64,000 bases of DNA from Acidobacteriota bacterium (GCA_038040445.1 JBBPIG010000004.1:1-64000); one strand, 5' to 3'; positions 26,131 to 35,865 are shown, counted from the first letter of the stretch. The notes: generated by a model not told the origin, from the letters alone. Numbers and translations are program-made.

Positions 26131-27531
26131 TCACGGCCTGATATTGTAATACCTGATCTTGCTATTAAGCGTAGTGGTGTTCATCCCAAGCAGCTTGGCC
26201 GCGCGTGATTGATGACCGCCAGTTATCTCGAGCGCACGGCGGATTAACTCAATCTGGAACCGGTTTACTTCATCGTAGAAAGATATTCCGTGCGACAGGT
26301 CGATCTGGGTTGCCACCTTCTGCCCTCCAACCTGCGCGGCGGCGCGCTGAGGATTGATGACTTCTTCGCGCAAGTCTTCCTTTTCGATCGTCTTTCCGCG
26401 CGCAATGATGACCGCGCGCTCCATCACGTTCTCAAGCTCGCGCACGTTGCCCGGCCAGTTATGGGCCTCGAGCGCAGACAGGACCGCGGCGCCGATGTGA
26501 TCTGAGATCTCCCGCTTGTTTTCCGCGGCGTACTTGCGAATGAAGTGCTGAGCAAGCGGAAGAATATCTTCGCGGCGCTCTCGAAGCGGGGGCAGAGCTA
26601 TTGAAATCACGTTGAGCCGGTAAAAGAGATCTTCGCGAAAGCTGCCTTCATCCACCGCTTGCTTGAGATCGACGTTGGTCGCCGCGATGATTCGCACGTC
26701 AACCTGGCGGCGCGTGGTATCGCCGAGCGGCGAGAAGTCGCGTTCCTGAATGACGCGCAGCAGCTTCGCTTGCGTCTCCATCGAGATGTTTCCAATCTCG
26801 TCGAGGAAAATCGAACCGCCGTCAGCAACTTCGAAATAGCCTTTCCTGGCTGCGATGGCGCCAGTGAACGCTCCGCGAACGTGGCCAAACAACTCCGATT
26901 CCAACAACTCGGTGGGTAGGTTCGCTGAGTTGACGGTGATGAACGGCTTATCGGATCGCGCGCTTTGATTGTGGATTGCGCGAGCGATCAACTCCTTGCC
27001 AGTCCCGCTCTCGCCGGTGACCAGGATTGTGCTGCGCGCGGGCGCAACCTGCTCGAGAAAGGTAAGGATCTCGAGCATCTTTTCGCTGCGCGCAACGGTC
27101 TCTCTGGGTTCGGTGCTGCGCTTGAGAGTCTGCTTCAGCGTGCGCCGCTCTTCGTCTTTGCGGCGGCGGCGTATGCCCGCGGTGACGAGCTTGAGGATCT
27201 CTTTGTTGTCGAACGGCTTGCTGATGCACGTGAAGGCGCCCCGCTGCATTGCGGAGATGGCGGTGTCGAAGGTCGCGTAGGCCGTTATCATTACCACCAC
27301 AGCCTCGCCATCGAGCTTGAGTATTTCTTCGAGCGCCCTCAAGCCGCCCATGCCTGGCATTGAGACATCGAGCAAGACCAGGTCGTATGCGCGCTGCTGA
27401 AGCTTTTCCAGCCCTTCCTCGCCGCTCCTGGCAAGATCAACCTGATAGCCTTCGGCCGACAGCAAGCTATCGAGCACGTCACGCATTACTTCCTCGTCGT
27501 CCACAACGAGGATGCTGCCTTTCTTTGCCAT
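26131..27531 (-). CDS. NtrC-family sigma-54 response regulator
   Basis: A 466-residue protein. The start ATG 27531 (MAKKGSILVVDDEEV) is preferred over TTG 27549; neither has a strong ribosome site. Residues 5-120 are a receiver with DDEE (11-14), Asp55 in LVLLDVSMPG, and Lys in ISKPFD. Residues about 145-370 are the AAA+ activator with GESGTGKE (Walker A), GAFTGA (sigma-54 contact loop) and LDEIGN. The C-terminus is a Fis-type helix-turn-helix (GGHQSRAAKLLGMNTTTLNSK). It should turn on sigma-54 promoters when phosphorylated. It lies 61 bases after the sensor kinase gene on the same strand, so the two form a two-component system. Confidence 0.95.
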   Translation of the reverse strand: MAKKGSILVVDDEEVMRDVLDSLLSAEGYQVDLARSGEEGLEKLQQRAYDLVLLDVSMPGMGGLRALEEILKLDGEAVVVMITAYATFDTAISAMQRGAFTCISKPFDNKEILKLVTAGIRRRRKDEERRTLKQTLKRSTEPRETVARSEKMLEILTFLEQVAPARSTILVTGESGTGKELIARAIHNQSARSDKPFITVNSANLPTELLESELFGHVRGAFTGAIAARKGYFEVADGGSIFLDEIGNISMETQAKLLRVIQERDFSPLGDTTRRQVDVRIIAATNVDLKQAVDEGSFREDLFYRLNVISIALPPLRERREDILPLAQHFIRKYAAENKREISDHIGAAVLSALEAHNWPGNVRELENVMERAVIIARGKTIEKEDLREEVINPQRAAAQVGGQKVATQIDLSHGISFYDEVNRFQIELIRRALEITGGHQSRAAKLLGMNTTTLNSKIRYYNIRP

Positions 27532-27592
27532 ACGAGTGAATGTTACCAACTAGCCGCAAGCGTGTACCAGCGGACGACTCGATTGAGGAAAG

Positions 27593-30500
27593 TCAATCGC
27601 TCGCCGCCTGCAGCTGGCGCGCGAAGGCGGTGGGTAGCTTGATGGTAAAGTGCGCGCCTTCCCCTGGGCGGCTCTCAACGAAGATGCGGCCGTTGTGCTC
27701 CTGGATAATTCCATAAGACAACGCGAGGCCGAGACCCGTGCCTTGACCAACTCCTTTCGTCGTGAAGAACGGATCATAGATCCGCGCGATATTCTCAGGC
27801 GCGATGCCCTCACCGGTGTCCCTAAAGTCGATAACCAGCGAACTGTCGGCGGCGCGCGTGTGTATCGTCAGCCGCCCGCCGTTGGGCATCGCGTCGCGCG
27901 CGTTTAGTATCAGGTTCATGAACACCTGTTGAAGCTTCGACGCGCTGCCGTATGCCTGATGAAGGTGCTCGCCGTAGTTGCGCGTAATTTGGAATCTCGC
28001 GTTCCGTAGCTGCGGCTCCAGCAACTGAATCGTGTCATCGAGAACGCGATTGATATCGACTTCGCGGAATTCAGCGTCGCCTGTGCGGGAAAAGTTCAGC
28101 AGGTTATTAACTATCCCCGATGCCCGAAGTGTCTGAGCATGAATCTTCTCGAGGAGCTTGCGCTTGGGATCGTTCTCCTGGACCTGTTGCAGCAGCATCT
28201 GCGCATAAGACGAAATCCCCGCGAGGGGGGTGTTGACTTCATGCGCGACTCCCGCTGCCAGCAATCCGATCGACGAGAGCTTCTCGCGCTCGAGCAACTG
28301 CTGTTCGAGTTGCGCGCGCTCGGTCACGTTTTCGATCACCACAAGAGTGCCGGTCACCACGCCGCGAGCGGCTTCAAACGGCGCAAGCGAGATATTGAGC
28401 GTCAGCGGGCGGCCGTCCTCGGTCGAAGCATTGTATTTGTAGAGATGCCTGGTGTCGCGAATCGCCCAACCTTCCTGACCGATCACATTCCGGATGGTCT
28501 CAATCAAGTCGCGGTCGAAAATATCGTCAATGCTGCGGCGCAACGCCTGCTCGCGCGCGACTCCCAAAATCTCTTCAAGAGAGCTGTTCCAGGTCGTAAT
28601 CCGGCCGTCGAAATCAACAACGAGTATGCCGACATTGACACTTTCGATGATGTTCTCGGAGAACTCCTTGAGCCGGGCAAGCTCTTCAGCCTTCTCCATC
28701 TCGGACCGGTACAGCAGACTATTGTCGATCGCGACTGCGACGTAGCCCGATACCGCTCTCAACAAATCCGTATCTTCGCTGGTGAGCATCGCGCCGGTTG
28801 TCGTGCGCCCGATCCCAATGATGGCCACCATCCGGTCTCTCACCACACACGGCACATAGTAGTGAAGCTGTTCGTATCCCCGGGCCAATGACTCGACTTC
28901 ATCATTGTCTAAGAAGGAGTCTTGTTCCCTGCGCAGATCGTGGGCCACGATGAAGCCCCGTCCCGCTGAGCGGATTCGAATCGTCTGCTTTACGTCCTCC
29001 GGCAGACTCACATCGCCATCGATGCCAGGCCCATGCGCAAGTCGAAACCCTGAAGCCGTGCCCGCATCTTCGATGAAGATTGCGACCTTGCCGACCGAAA
29101 GCATGTCCGATAACCGCCGGACAAGCGAGTCGAGCAATTGCGGAAGCGCCGTCGTTTGCGAGAGCGTTCTCCCAAAATCCTGAAGCCCGGTTCGCATCGT
29201 GTATCTCTCGCCGTAGAACCAGCGGTCGGCCCATACCTGAAGCCTGTTCTTGATCGGCGCGAACAGCATCGCCACGATGAGCATTCCCGCGACGACCACC
29301 ACGCGCGTCCGCCAGGAGTTCAGGTCTGCGGTCTTCCAGATGAATCTCACAAGATCGCCCACGCCGAGCAGCACCGCCATGTAGATCGCGGCCACCGCGA
29401 GGCTCGCCATAGCATGCACGAAGCTCCGTCGCATTATCACGTCGACGTCCATCAGACGGTAGCGGATTATCGAGTAGCCAAACGAGAATGGGATCAGGAT
29501 CAGCGGCCCGTAAGCGACCGTCTCCATCACCGGAGTGATCTCGAGGTTCGAGACGTAAGGAACCAGATACAACAATGCGAACGGCAGCCCTGACAGCCCG
29601 AGTCCCCAAATGATCCACTTGAGCTGCTGGCGAAGCAGCGGCTTCTCAGCTCGAAGGAATGTTCGCAGAAGAAGCATGCTTCCGATGATGAAGAAGACTG
29701 CGCCGTGAGCCAGCTCCACCTTTCCAAGCGTATTGCCCCAGTCAACGAGCGATGCCTTGCCGAAGAGAGACGCGTCCGCTCCTAGCTTAAAGTCAGGTTT
29801 GTAGTGCCAGAAAGCTTGAATAGTAATGAGGGCGAGCGCGGGAACGTATAGCGCTGCGATTACCGGCCGCAGCCGTACTGTCAATCCACGTCCCGATGGA
29901 AAGTTCGCGCAGAAGTGCAGGAATAGAGGCGCCAGCAGGGCCCATGCCGCGCCATCAAGAAAGCTCGCCAGCTTATCGAGTTTTGTGAACTCGAAGGTGG
30001 AGCTGTAGAAATACCCTACGAATGAAAGCAGCGACCACGCGTAGAAGTGGTAGGTCAGCGCGGCACGCCGCTGCTTGAAAAGCACAAATAACCCGATCGC
30101 TAGATAAACGAATCCGATAAACGCCAGATAGAGCCCGCGCCCGAGATGCTGGTCGCGACCGACGACCTTGAAGTCCACATCGTAAATCGGATGCTTAATT
30201 CCGTAGAGGTCCTTGAGAACCGCATCTTGATGCACAATCGCATAGCGCGCATTGTTCCCCACACCCTGGTTCTCAAGATACCGAGAGAGCGTTTCCGCCC
30301 GGGCGACTACCTCATAGTCAAGATTGCGAGAGTCCGGTTTGCTTCGCGCAGCGTCATCGCCAATATAGAAGAACGCTCTGACGTAGTCACCTTTCCTTAC
30401 GGCTGAGGCGAGAGGTGAATCCGCGGTGACCGACTTGGCTTGAACACCGTCGGAGGTATCGACCCATTCAATTCCATCATCGGCTACGGGTGGCAGGCTC

Positions 30501-30595
30501 AAACGATCACGCAGGTTGAGAGTACCTATCACGACAAGCGCGACGGTTACCGCCAGGATGGCGACAAGCTTGGTCGTGCTCATCAGATCTTTCAT
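27593..30595 (-). CDS. Membrane sensor histidine kinase with PDZ-like, GAF and PAS domains
   Basis: A 1000-residue protein. The start ATG 30595 (MKDLM) is behind AAAGGGGCTTGAGC; ATG 30613 is the alternative. Domains in order are: a first membrane helix (about 10-26), an extracytoplasmic PDZ-like segment (GVQAKSVTADSPLASAVRKGDYV), then about seven membrane helices to about 405, a GAF domain (about 470-620), a PAS domain (SVNVGILVVDFDGRITTWN), HisKA with the His box LLAAGVAHEVNTPLAG and an HATPase_c domain (RDTGEGIAPENIARIYDPFF). It should phosphorylate the NtrC-type regulator 61 bp downstream. The PDZ-like input is unusual for a kinase. Layout and partner resemble PilS/PilR and ZraS/ZraR systems. 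Confidence 0.93.
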   Translation of the reverse strand: MKDLMSTTKLVAILAVTVALVVIGTLNLRDRLSLPPVADDGIEWVDTSDGVQAKSVTADSPLASAVRKGDYVRAFFYIGDDAARSKPDSRNLDYEVVARAETLSRYLENQGVGNNARYAIVHQDAVLKDLYGIKHPIYDVDFKVVGRDQHLGRGLYLAFIGFVYLAIGLFVLFKQRRAALTYHFYAWSLLSFVGYFYSSTFEFTKLDKLASFLDGAAWALLAPLFLHFCANFPSGRGLTVRLRPVIAALYVPALALITIQAFWHYKPDFKLGADASLFGKASLVDWGNTLGKVELAHGAVFFIIGSMLLLRTFLRAEKPLLRQQLKWIIWGLGLSGLPFALLYLVPYVSNLEITPVMETVAYGPLILIPFSFGYSIIRYRLMDVDVIMRRSFVHAMASLAVAAIYMAVLLGVGDLVRFIWKTADLNSWRTRVVVVAGMLIVAMLFAPIKNRLQVWADRWFYGERYTMRTGLQDFGRTLSQTTALPQLLDSLVRRLSDMLSVGKVAIFIEDAGTASGFRLAHGPGIDGDVSLPEDVKQTIRIRSAGRGFIVAHDLRREQDSFLDNDEVESLARGYEQLHYYVPCVVRDRMVAIIGIGRTTTGAMLTSEDTDLLRAVSGYVAVAIDNSLLYRSEMEKAEELARLKEFSENIIESVNVGILVVDFDGRITTWNSSLEEILGVAREQALRRSIDDIFDRDLIETIRNVIGQEGWAIRDTRHLYKYNASTEDGRPLTLNISLAPFEAARGVVTGTLVVIENVTERAQLEQQLLEREKLSSIGLLAAGVAHEVNTPLAGISSYAQMLLQQVQENDPKRKLLEKIHAQTLRASGIVNNLLNFSRTGDAEFREVDINRVLDDTIQLLEPQLRNARFQITRNYGEHLHQAYGSASKLQQVFMNLILNARDAMPNGGRLTIHTRAADSSLVIDFRDTGEGIAPENIARIYDPFFTTKGVGQGTGLGLALSYGIIQEHNGRIFVESRPGEGAHFTIKLPTAFARQLQAASD

Positions 30596-30927
30596 GCTCA
30601 AGCCCCTTTGCATGCTTCAGCCAAGATGGAGGGCACCGGCAGCCTGTGCTGCGTTGGTGCAACTGCTATTCCCGGTCTTGCTCTCACTTACCGCTAACTA
30701 AACCAAGGCTTTAACTCCGCCGTACGAATATGTTAAGGCGCCGGCTTCCATATTTTCGGACGAGACTCCAATTTTTTGGATATCAACAAGTCCTTCTTTT
30801 AAACCAAGAAACCGACGGATCGATCGATGTATAGCCGTGGGAGCAGGGGAGTTGAACTCAAAGCGACTTCAGGGTGTTTTGTGAACTCGAATCAAACGAG
30901 GGATCACCTAAGCCCGGAACCGCTTTA
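30596..30927. other. Intergenic region upstream of the kinase operon
   Basis: This is the 332-bp gap between the kinase start and the barrel gene's stop, both minus-strand. It should contain the kinase promoter and the barrel gene's 3' end. I found no sigma-54 match, no clear terminator and no credible gene; some A/T-rich tracts (CCAATTTTTTGGA near 30770) may mark a short transcript end. Confidence 0.35.
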
Positions 30928-32616
30928 CTAGAATCTAAGCGACAACCCGACGCGGACCAGCCTATGGAAGCGGCTCGCCACCAGTTCCTGGCGTTCATCG
31001 CTAATAGAGGCCTGTTGGTCGAACAGATTTCGCAGATCGATGACCGCAGCCCATTGTCCCGGTATGAAGCTAATGCTGGGCAGCTCCTGGGTCAGCGAAA
31101 CGCTCAGGTTTGGATCATAAGTGGAGATCTGTCCCTGAAAGGGATCTATCGCGAACACGGCCTGTCCGGGGGAAAGCCTCAGAACAGTCGAGACTCTTGT
31201 CCCGGTGCCGACAAAGTTCGCGTCCAGCTTCGTTGAGACGACATGGAAGAGCCCGTTGCTGAAGAGATTCGCCGGGGTCGTTATGCCTCGTCTATCAAGT
31301 CGCTGCCCCTCGCCAAACGAATAGCCGATAGAGCCGTCAATCACTTTGTTGACGTGTCTATGGTAAACAACACGCAGCCCGCGAGTGCGCCCCGATTGCT
31401 CTTCGCTGCGAAACGCCGGATTAGCTTGAGAGGCGTCGTTCGGGACAGCAAGTAGCCCGACGCCGTGGCCTGAGACCGTATCGAAGAAAGCCATCATTTC
31501 GAGCGACGATTTGTCCGATAGTATTTGTTCGCCTCCGAACTCGAGTCGGTAGCTACGCTCCATCACTGGCTGGCCTCCAGCAAGCGCCACCGGTTTCGGT
31601 TCAGAGAATTCTATTTCGCCCGACTCAAGATTGACTCTTGACTGAGTATCACTGGAGGAGCCAGGCACTAGCCCGGCAAACACCCGGGTGCGCGTTCCTG
31701 CGTCAAGCGCTACGCCGAACCTGGGCAAAAAGCTTGTGCCGGATCCTCTTTCGGCGAAACGCGCGAACTCCAGCCCGTAAACGATCAGCACGGGGCCGGA
31801 GACCTGCCAGGTGTCCGTTGCCGAAATCGAGAACTGCCCAAGCCTCGGGGTCGCGCTGTGCCGCGAGAACGTGAAACGTCCATAGCCCATCGCAACCGAT
31901 AGGCGATGCCGATCGCCCGCATGCACCGTGGTCCGGGCCGTCAAACTCTGGGGCGCTCCATTGCCATAACCAAGCTGCCCGCTTACTAAAAGATTGGCAT
32001 CTTTCCCGATCTGTTCTGAGACCGCGAAATTCGCTCCTGCGAATGAGCCACCGTCGGCGTTACCGCTTGCAGTGGTCTGCGCAAACGTATTCACCGCACC
32101 GTGCAGCTCTGTAGAGCGCGCGGTCAGCGCGACAGTCGATGAGTCCGGCGCTGCCGAGACGTCCTTCTTCGTTTCATCATAATGGAAGATCGAGCCACGA
32201 ACGCGGCGCGCGGCGTATTTCGAATCGAGGTTTAGATTCGTCTCGTCGCCCAGTGTGGTTATCCGTCGCAAGAATATGGAATCGAATACGGTGACCTTGT
32301 TAGGCTTCACGTCCGCCGCAAGCTCGACCGGGTCGAAGCCCTCGGCCTCAGCTTTCACGCGGTAGCGACCAGGAGTGATGCCCGCCGCGGTGAACTTTCC
32401 TTCGCCGTCGGTGCTGGCTCGCTTAACAACCTTGTCGACTTTAGCTGCTTCAGCTTCAGCCAGAACCACGACGGCAGCTCCAATCAGCGGGCTGCCGCTG
32501 CCATCCATCACAATGCCGCGTATGGATCCGCGGCCCCCGGCAGCTTGTGCTGGTACGCTGGCGTACGCGATTACTCCAACAGCGATTAGCGCCCACAGTC
32601 TTGTCGCTTGTCTCAT
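30928..32616 (-). CDS. TonB-receptor-like outer-membrane protein with carboxypeptidase-regulatory domain
   Basis: A 562-residue protein, start ATG 32616. A signal peptide ends about residue 25 (VPAQAAGG). Residues 30-115 form a carboxypeptidase-regulatory-like domain: SIRGIVMDGSGSPLIGAAVVV, STDGEGKFTAAGITPGRYRV. The rest is a beta barrel with aromatic strand ends (e.g. SYRLEFGGEQI, YHRHVNKVIDGSIGYSF), ending in LVRVGLSLRF, the C-terminal Phe needed for BAM insertion. No TonB box or plug was recognised, and it is shorter than full TonB receptors, so it may be a porin-like or partial family member. It is 28 bases downstream of rdgB on the same strand and could be in one transcript. Confidence 0.8.
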   Translation of the reverse strand: MRQATRLWALIAVGVIAYASVPAQAAGGRGSIRGIVMDGSGSPLIGAAVVVLAEAEAAKVDKVVKRASTDGEGKFTAAGITPGRYRVKAEAEGFDPVELAADVKPNKVTVFDSIFLRRITTLGDETNLNLDSKYAARRVRGSIFHYDETKKDVSAAPDSSTVALTARSTELHGAVNTFAQTTASGNADGGSFAGANFAVSEQIGKDANLLVSGQLGYGNGAPQSLTARTTVHAGDRHRLSVAMGYGRFTFSRHSATPRLGQFSISATDTWQVSGPVLIVYGLEFARFAERGSGTSFLPRFGVALDAGTRTRVFAGLVPGSSSDTQSRVNLESGEIEFSEPKPVALAGGQPVMERSYRLEFGGEQILSDKSSLEMMAFFDTVSGHGVGLLAVPNDASQANPAFRSEEQSGRTRGLRVVYHRHVNKVIDGSIGYSFGEGQRLDRRGITTPANLFSNGLFHVVSTKLDANFVGTGTRVSTVLRLSPGQAVFAIDPFQGQISTYDPNLSVSLTQELPSISFIPGQWAAVIDLRNLFDQQASISDERQELVASRFHRLVRVGLSLRF

Positions 32617-32644
32617 AGGTCACCTATATCTGAGAAACAGAGGT

Positions 32645-33277
32645 CTAATCCGCGGTAGTCATAATTCTATCATCCGACCTCGATGTGTCAAGCAGGCCTG
32701 ACTCCCTAAACCACGCCGCAAGCCGGCGAAAAGCGTGGCCGCGGTGACTCACGTCCACCTTCTCCGATCGTGTGAGTTCCGCGAAGGTCTTCTCCAACGG
32801 TTCGTAGAAAAAAATGGGGTCGAAGCCGAAACCATTTACGCCGCGTTCGGTCTTGAGAATGACCCCATGCACTTCGTCCAGAAATACCTTCTCTCCGCCT
32901 TCCCACACAACAGCGGCGGCGCAAACGAACCGAGCGCGCCGAAGTTGTTCCGGTAGATCCTTCATCTCATCAAGCAACTTCGCTATCCGGTCGCTATCGC
33001 ATGAGCTTTCTCCCGCATAGCGCGCTGAGTAAATGCCAGGGGCCCCGCCAAGCGCTTCGACTTCGAGCCCGGAATCGTCCGCAACAGTCGGGAGGCCTGA
33101 GACCCGATAGTAGTGCCGGGCTTTCAGCAGGGCGTTCTCTACAAACGTCGAGCCTGTTTCTATTTCTTCGGTCGAGTCTGAATCGCTTAGGCCGGCCACT
33201 TCAATCCGTTGTTCACCCAGTATTTGTCTCAATTCGGCGAGCTTGCCTTGATTGGTCGTGGCCAGCAGGATACGCAT
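32645..33277 (-). CDS. rdgB: XTP/dITP diphosphatase (RdgB/HAM1)
   Basis: A 210-residue protein that hydrolyses XTP, dITP and ITP to monophosphates, cleaning the nucleotide pool. The start is ATG 33277 (MRILLATTNQGK), since family members begin just before TTNQGK; the frame's earlier ATG at 33319 adds an unrelated segment. Motifs are LLATTNQGKLAEL (nucleotide-binding start), VADDSGLEVEALGGAPGIYS (catalytic acid region), GFGFDPIF and SHRGHAFRRL. The length matches the family. It is followed by the barrel gene on the same strand after 28 bases. No ribosome site is strong, so the start is by homology. Confidence 0.95.
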   Translation of the reverse strand: MRILLATTNQGKLAELRQILGEQRIEVAGLSDSDSTEEIETGSTFVENALLKARHYYRVSGLPTVADDSGLEVEALGGAPGIYSARYAGESSCDSDRIAKLLDEMKDLPEQLRRARFVCAAAVVWEGGEKVFLDEVHGVILKTERGVNGFGFDPIFFYEPLEKTFAELTRSEKVDVSHRGHAFRRLAAWFRESGLLDTSRSDDRIMTTAD

Positions 33278-33477
33278 ACGCTCAGTATACCATTTCAACT
33301 TTCTGGCCGACTCGCCCAAAAACTCTTGCCAGCTCGCTTGGAACTAGAACCATTCGGGAAAATATTCTTGCGGACTGTGGCAAATTGGGTCAGTCGATTC
33401 TCGTTCGAACGCGATGCGAACGTGGACGATCAACGGCAAGACGGACGGTAAATATTTCTTCCAACTTATGTACTTTT

Positions 33478-33731
33478 TACACGTGAGCGAGCCTCTCTCG
33501 CATGGTGGCGGATGCTCATCCGAGCAATAAGTCATCCGAAACATTGAGCAGCGTAACCGGAATGAGTGCTTCTCAACTCGTGGCCTGTCGCTTGCTCGAC
33601 AGTGGATGGGGCAAGAGAAACGGGTGATGACAACATCACTTCCTGTTCTCGATTCTCGGCTGCTGTGATGAGGACAGTAGCCCGAGACAAAAGGCGACGC
33701 AGTCTTCCCACGCTGCGTCGCCTCTTTTTTT
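33478..33731 (+). ncRNA. Candidate structured RNA with intrinsic terminator
   Basis: A 700-bp gap before aroB contains a chain of perfect or near-perfect hairpins on one strand: GCGAG/CTCGC (near 33487), CGGAT/ATCCG (near 33508), CTGTCG/CGACAG (about 33585-33602), GTGATG/CATCAC (about 33634-33649) inside an outer GAGAA/TTCTC helix, TCTCGG-CTGCTGT with ACAGTAG-CCCGAGA (about 33652-33687), and the terminator at 33692-33731. Such a run of helices followed by a terminator fits an independent small RNA or an attenuator/riboswitch leader for aroB 270 bp downstream. I do not recognise the family; the helix series does not match 6S, SRP, tmRNA or RNase P. The 5' end is a guess. Confidence 0.5.
33692..33731 (+). 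terminator. Strong intrinsic terminator upstream of aroB
   Basis: AGGCGACGCAG (33692-33702) pairs perfectly with CTGCGTCGCCT (33713-33723) around a 10-base loop, followed by C and seven T's (33725-33731). It ends the structured RNA on the plus strand. If it lies in an aroB leader it would be an attenuator; 33732-33999 has no other recognised element. Confidence 0.85.
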
Positions 33732-33999
33732 CCGCTCAGTCCTGCGTAGCGATTGCCGTTTCCCGGCTGGCCGTTCTCTTTGAGTGGTTCCGTTTCGCAT
33801 CTCCAGCTTGACACCCCATTTGCAGCGCCGATATGTTCAAGCTTCGAAACAGTTCGAGGCTCTTAATGCTGGATCAGCGAGGAGATAGGTCAATAGGCAT
33901 CGGTCCCATAAGATTCGACCCGCTGATCGATGAATTCAACGCGGCCTTGACGTGACACGTCGGCGGCAGAGCTTCCTCTCCACATCGGTGTTACCCGCT

Positions 34000-35091
34000 A
34001 TGCGCACAACCGCCGTAAAACTTGGCTCGCGCAGCTATCAGGTTCAAATCTCCTCCGGCTTGCTGGACGAACTAGGTGCCCTCGCACGCGGCGCGCTCGG
34101 CGAGAATACCAGACACGCCATTGTTGTGAGCAACTTGACTGTGGACTCGATCTACGGCGGCCGCGCTGTTAAATCGTTAGCCGGCGCCGGCTTCAAAGTT
34201 AGTCGTTTTTCAATTGGCGACGGCGAGCGGTTTAAGAACCTGCGCACCGCGGAGTCATTGTTTGCGTTCTTGATCGAGCGGCGCATTGAACGCTCCGACG
34301 TTATCGTCGCGATGGGTGGAGGTGTTGTCGGCGATCTCGCCGGTTTTGTCGCCGCGACTTACCTGCGCGGCATACGCCTGATTCAGGTTCCAACTACGCT
34401 GCTCGCTCAGATAGACAGCTCAGTCGGAGGGAAAACTGCGGTCAATCATCCTCTTGGTAAGAACCTGATAGGCGCTTTCCACCAACCTTCGCTTGTGGCC
34501 ATCGATCCCGAGATGCTTCGCTCGCTTCCCGCGCGCCAAATGCAATCGGGACTCTACGAGGCCATCAAGTACGGCGTGATTGGCGATCGTCGATTGTTCA
34601 ATCGAATCGCGCTGAACATCGACGAGTTGAAAGAATTTGAATCCGCCGAACTGGAGCACGTAATCGCGCGCTGTTGCGCCATCAAAGCCCGCGTGGTGCA
34701 ACGCGATGAGCGCGAGGGCGGGCTCCGGCGAATCCTGAACTTCGGCCACACCGTCGGGCACTCTCTCGAAGCGGTTACACACTACCGGCGCTTTCTCCAC
34801 GGCGAAGCAGTTGGCCACGGCATGCGCGCCGCATCGCGCATAGCGGAACGGTTGGGGCTTCTTGGGACCAGCGACCGTCAGATGATCGAGACCGCGATTG
34901 CCAGCGTCGGAGGGCTTCCAAGCGCCAATACTCTTGCGCTCGATGATATAATCTCAGCAATGCATCGCGACAAAAAGGTCGAATCCGGCCGAGCCGCATT
35001 CGTGCTGCCGGTTGAGATAGGAAAAGTCGTGATCAGATCGAACGTGCCCCCGCAGGTCGTTAGAGCAGCCCTCAAAGACACTTTCAGATGA
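34000..35091 (+). CDS. aroB: 3-dehydroquinate synthase
   Basis: A 363-residue enzyme that turns DAHP into 3-dehydroquinate, the second step of the shikimate pathway. Chosen start ATG 34000 (MRTTAVKLGSRSYQV) matches the family N-terminus; the GTG at 33952 would add 16 residues, and neither has a clear ribosome site. NAD-binding and catalytic motifs are GGGVVGDLAGFVAATYLRG, QVPTTLLAQIDSSVGGKTAVN and HPLGKNLIGAFHQP, and metal ligands include the two-His motif GHTVGHSLE and the later LHGEAVGHGM. Length is normal. It follows the structured RNA/terminator region, which may control it; a small membrane protein gene follows 102 bp later. Confidence 0.95.
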   Translation: MRTTAVKLGSRSYQVQISSGLLDELGALARGALGENTRHAIVVSNLTVDSIYGGRAVKSLAGAGFKVSRFSIGDGERFKNLRTAESLFAFLIERRIERSDVIVAMGGGVVGDLAGFVAATYLRGIRLIQVPTTLLAQIDSSVGGKTAVNHPLGKNLIGAFHQPSLVAIDPEMLRSLPARQMQSGLYEAIKYGVIGDRRLFNRIALNIDELKEFESAELEHVIARCCAIKARVVQRDEREGGLRRILNFGHTVGHSLEAVTHYRRFLHGEAVGHGMRAASRIAERLGLLGTSDRQMIETAIASVGGLPSANTLALDDIISAMHRDKKVESGRAAFVLPVEIGKVVIRSNVPPQVVRAALKDTFR

Positions 35092-35193
35092 GAGAGGATT
35101 GAAGCGGTTTCGGTAAACGCATAGCAGCGTTGCTGCAAGCATGGTTTATCGGCGCTCACTCCTCGATACACTAACTACGACTGGAGACAAATC

Positions 35194-35577
35194 ATGAGCA
35201 ACGCCACTTGCGCCGATGCCCGGCCGCGCGAGCGCGGAGCAATATCAATCAAGACGCTATTAATGCTTGTTCTCGTTGCCGTCGCGGCTTTCGTTGTGAT
35301 CAAAATCGCGCCGGTTTACGTAGACGAGCGGCAAGTTACCTTCAGGGTCGACGACCTTGCAAACAAATCTGCCGTCCGAAACTCCAAGGAGGTCGATATC
35401 AAGAAGGCGATCGACGCGATCAAAAAAGAATACAACCTCCCGGAGAATAGCATCAACCTCGTATCCCGTGAGAGCGGCAAAGTCCAGATATCTATCAGTT
35501 ACCAAAGAGACATAGACTTTCTGGTAACGACATATCAGTGGAAAGTCGACCGCACGGTTGCTGGCAAGGACCTGTAA
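35194..35577 (+). CDS. Small single-pass membrane protein (DUF4845-like)
   Basis: A 127-residue protein, start ATG 35194 after GGAGACAAATC. A basic leader (PRERGAISIKT) is followed by one hydrophobic helix (LLMLVLVAVAAFVVIKIAPVY, about 22-42), then a 75-residue soluble part (VDDLANKSAVRNSKEVDIKKAIDAI, SGKVQISISYQRDIDFLV). The layout resembles DUF4845 pilus-like small membrane proteins, whose role is unclear. It is between aroB and the M16 gene, all on the plus strand. Confidence 0.65.
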   Translation: MSNATCADARPRERGAISIKTLLMLVLVAVAAFVVIKIAPVYVDERQVTFRVDDLANKSAVRNSKEVDIKKAIDAIKKEYNLPENSINLVSRESGKVQISISYQRDIDFLVTTYQWKVDRTVAGKDL

Positions 35578-35865
35578 AGCAACGCCCAGTCTGCACACCG
35601 CTATATTCTCACGTTGGGTTAAATTCCTTCACCTGTCAGCCGCGATTCTCAGGCTGGGCCTGCGCCAGCGTCAGCAACCGGACTATTTTGCTAGCCAGTT
35701 TCCTTCTCGACAACAACCCTCCTTCGCCCGAAGACACACTCCATCCCTCTCGCCAAAGCGCTTAGCGTCTTGGGGGACTCCGGCCCAAGTCGTTGGTTCT
35801 CTCTTCGTTGACTATCCAGACAACCGACCTTTATGATTCTTTGTAGCAGTCAGCGAGGAGCGGCG
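35578..35865. other. Intergenic leader of the M16 gene
   Basis: A 288-bp gap with C-rich sequence and several short out-of-frame open frames that show no family features. Apart from the ribosome site just before the M16 GTG, no promoter, terminator or repeat was recognised. Confidence 0.4.
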
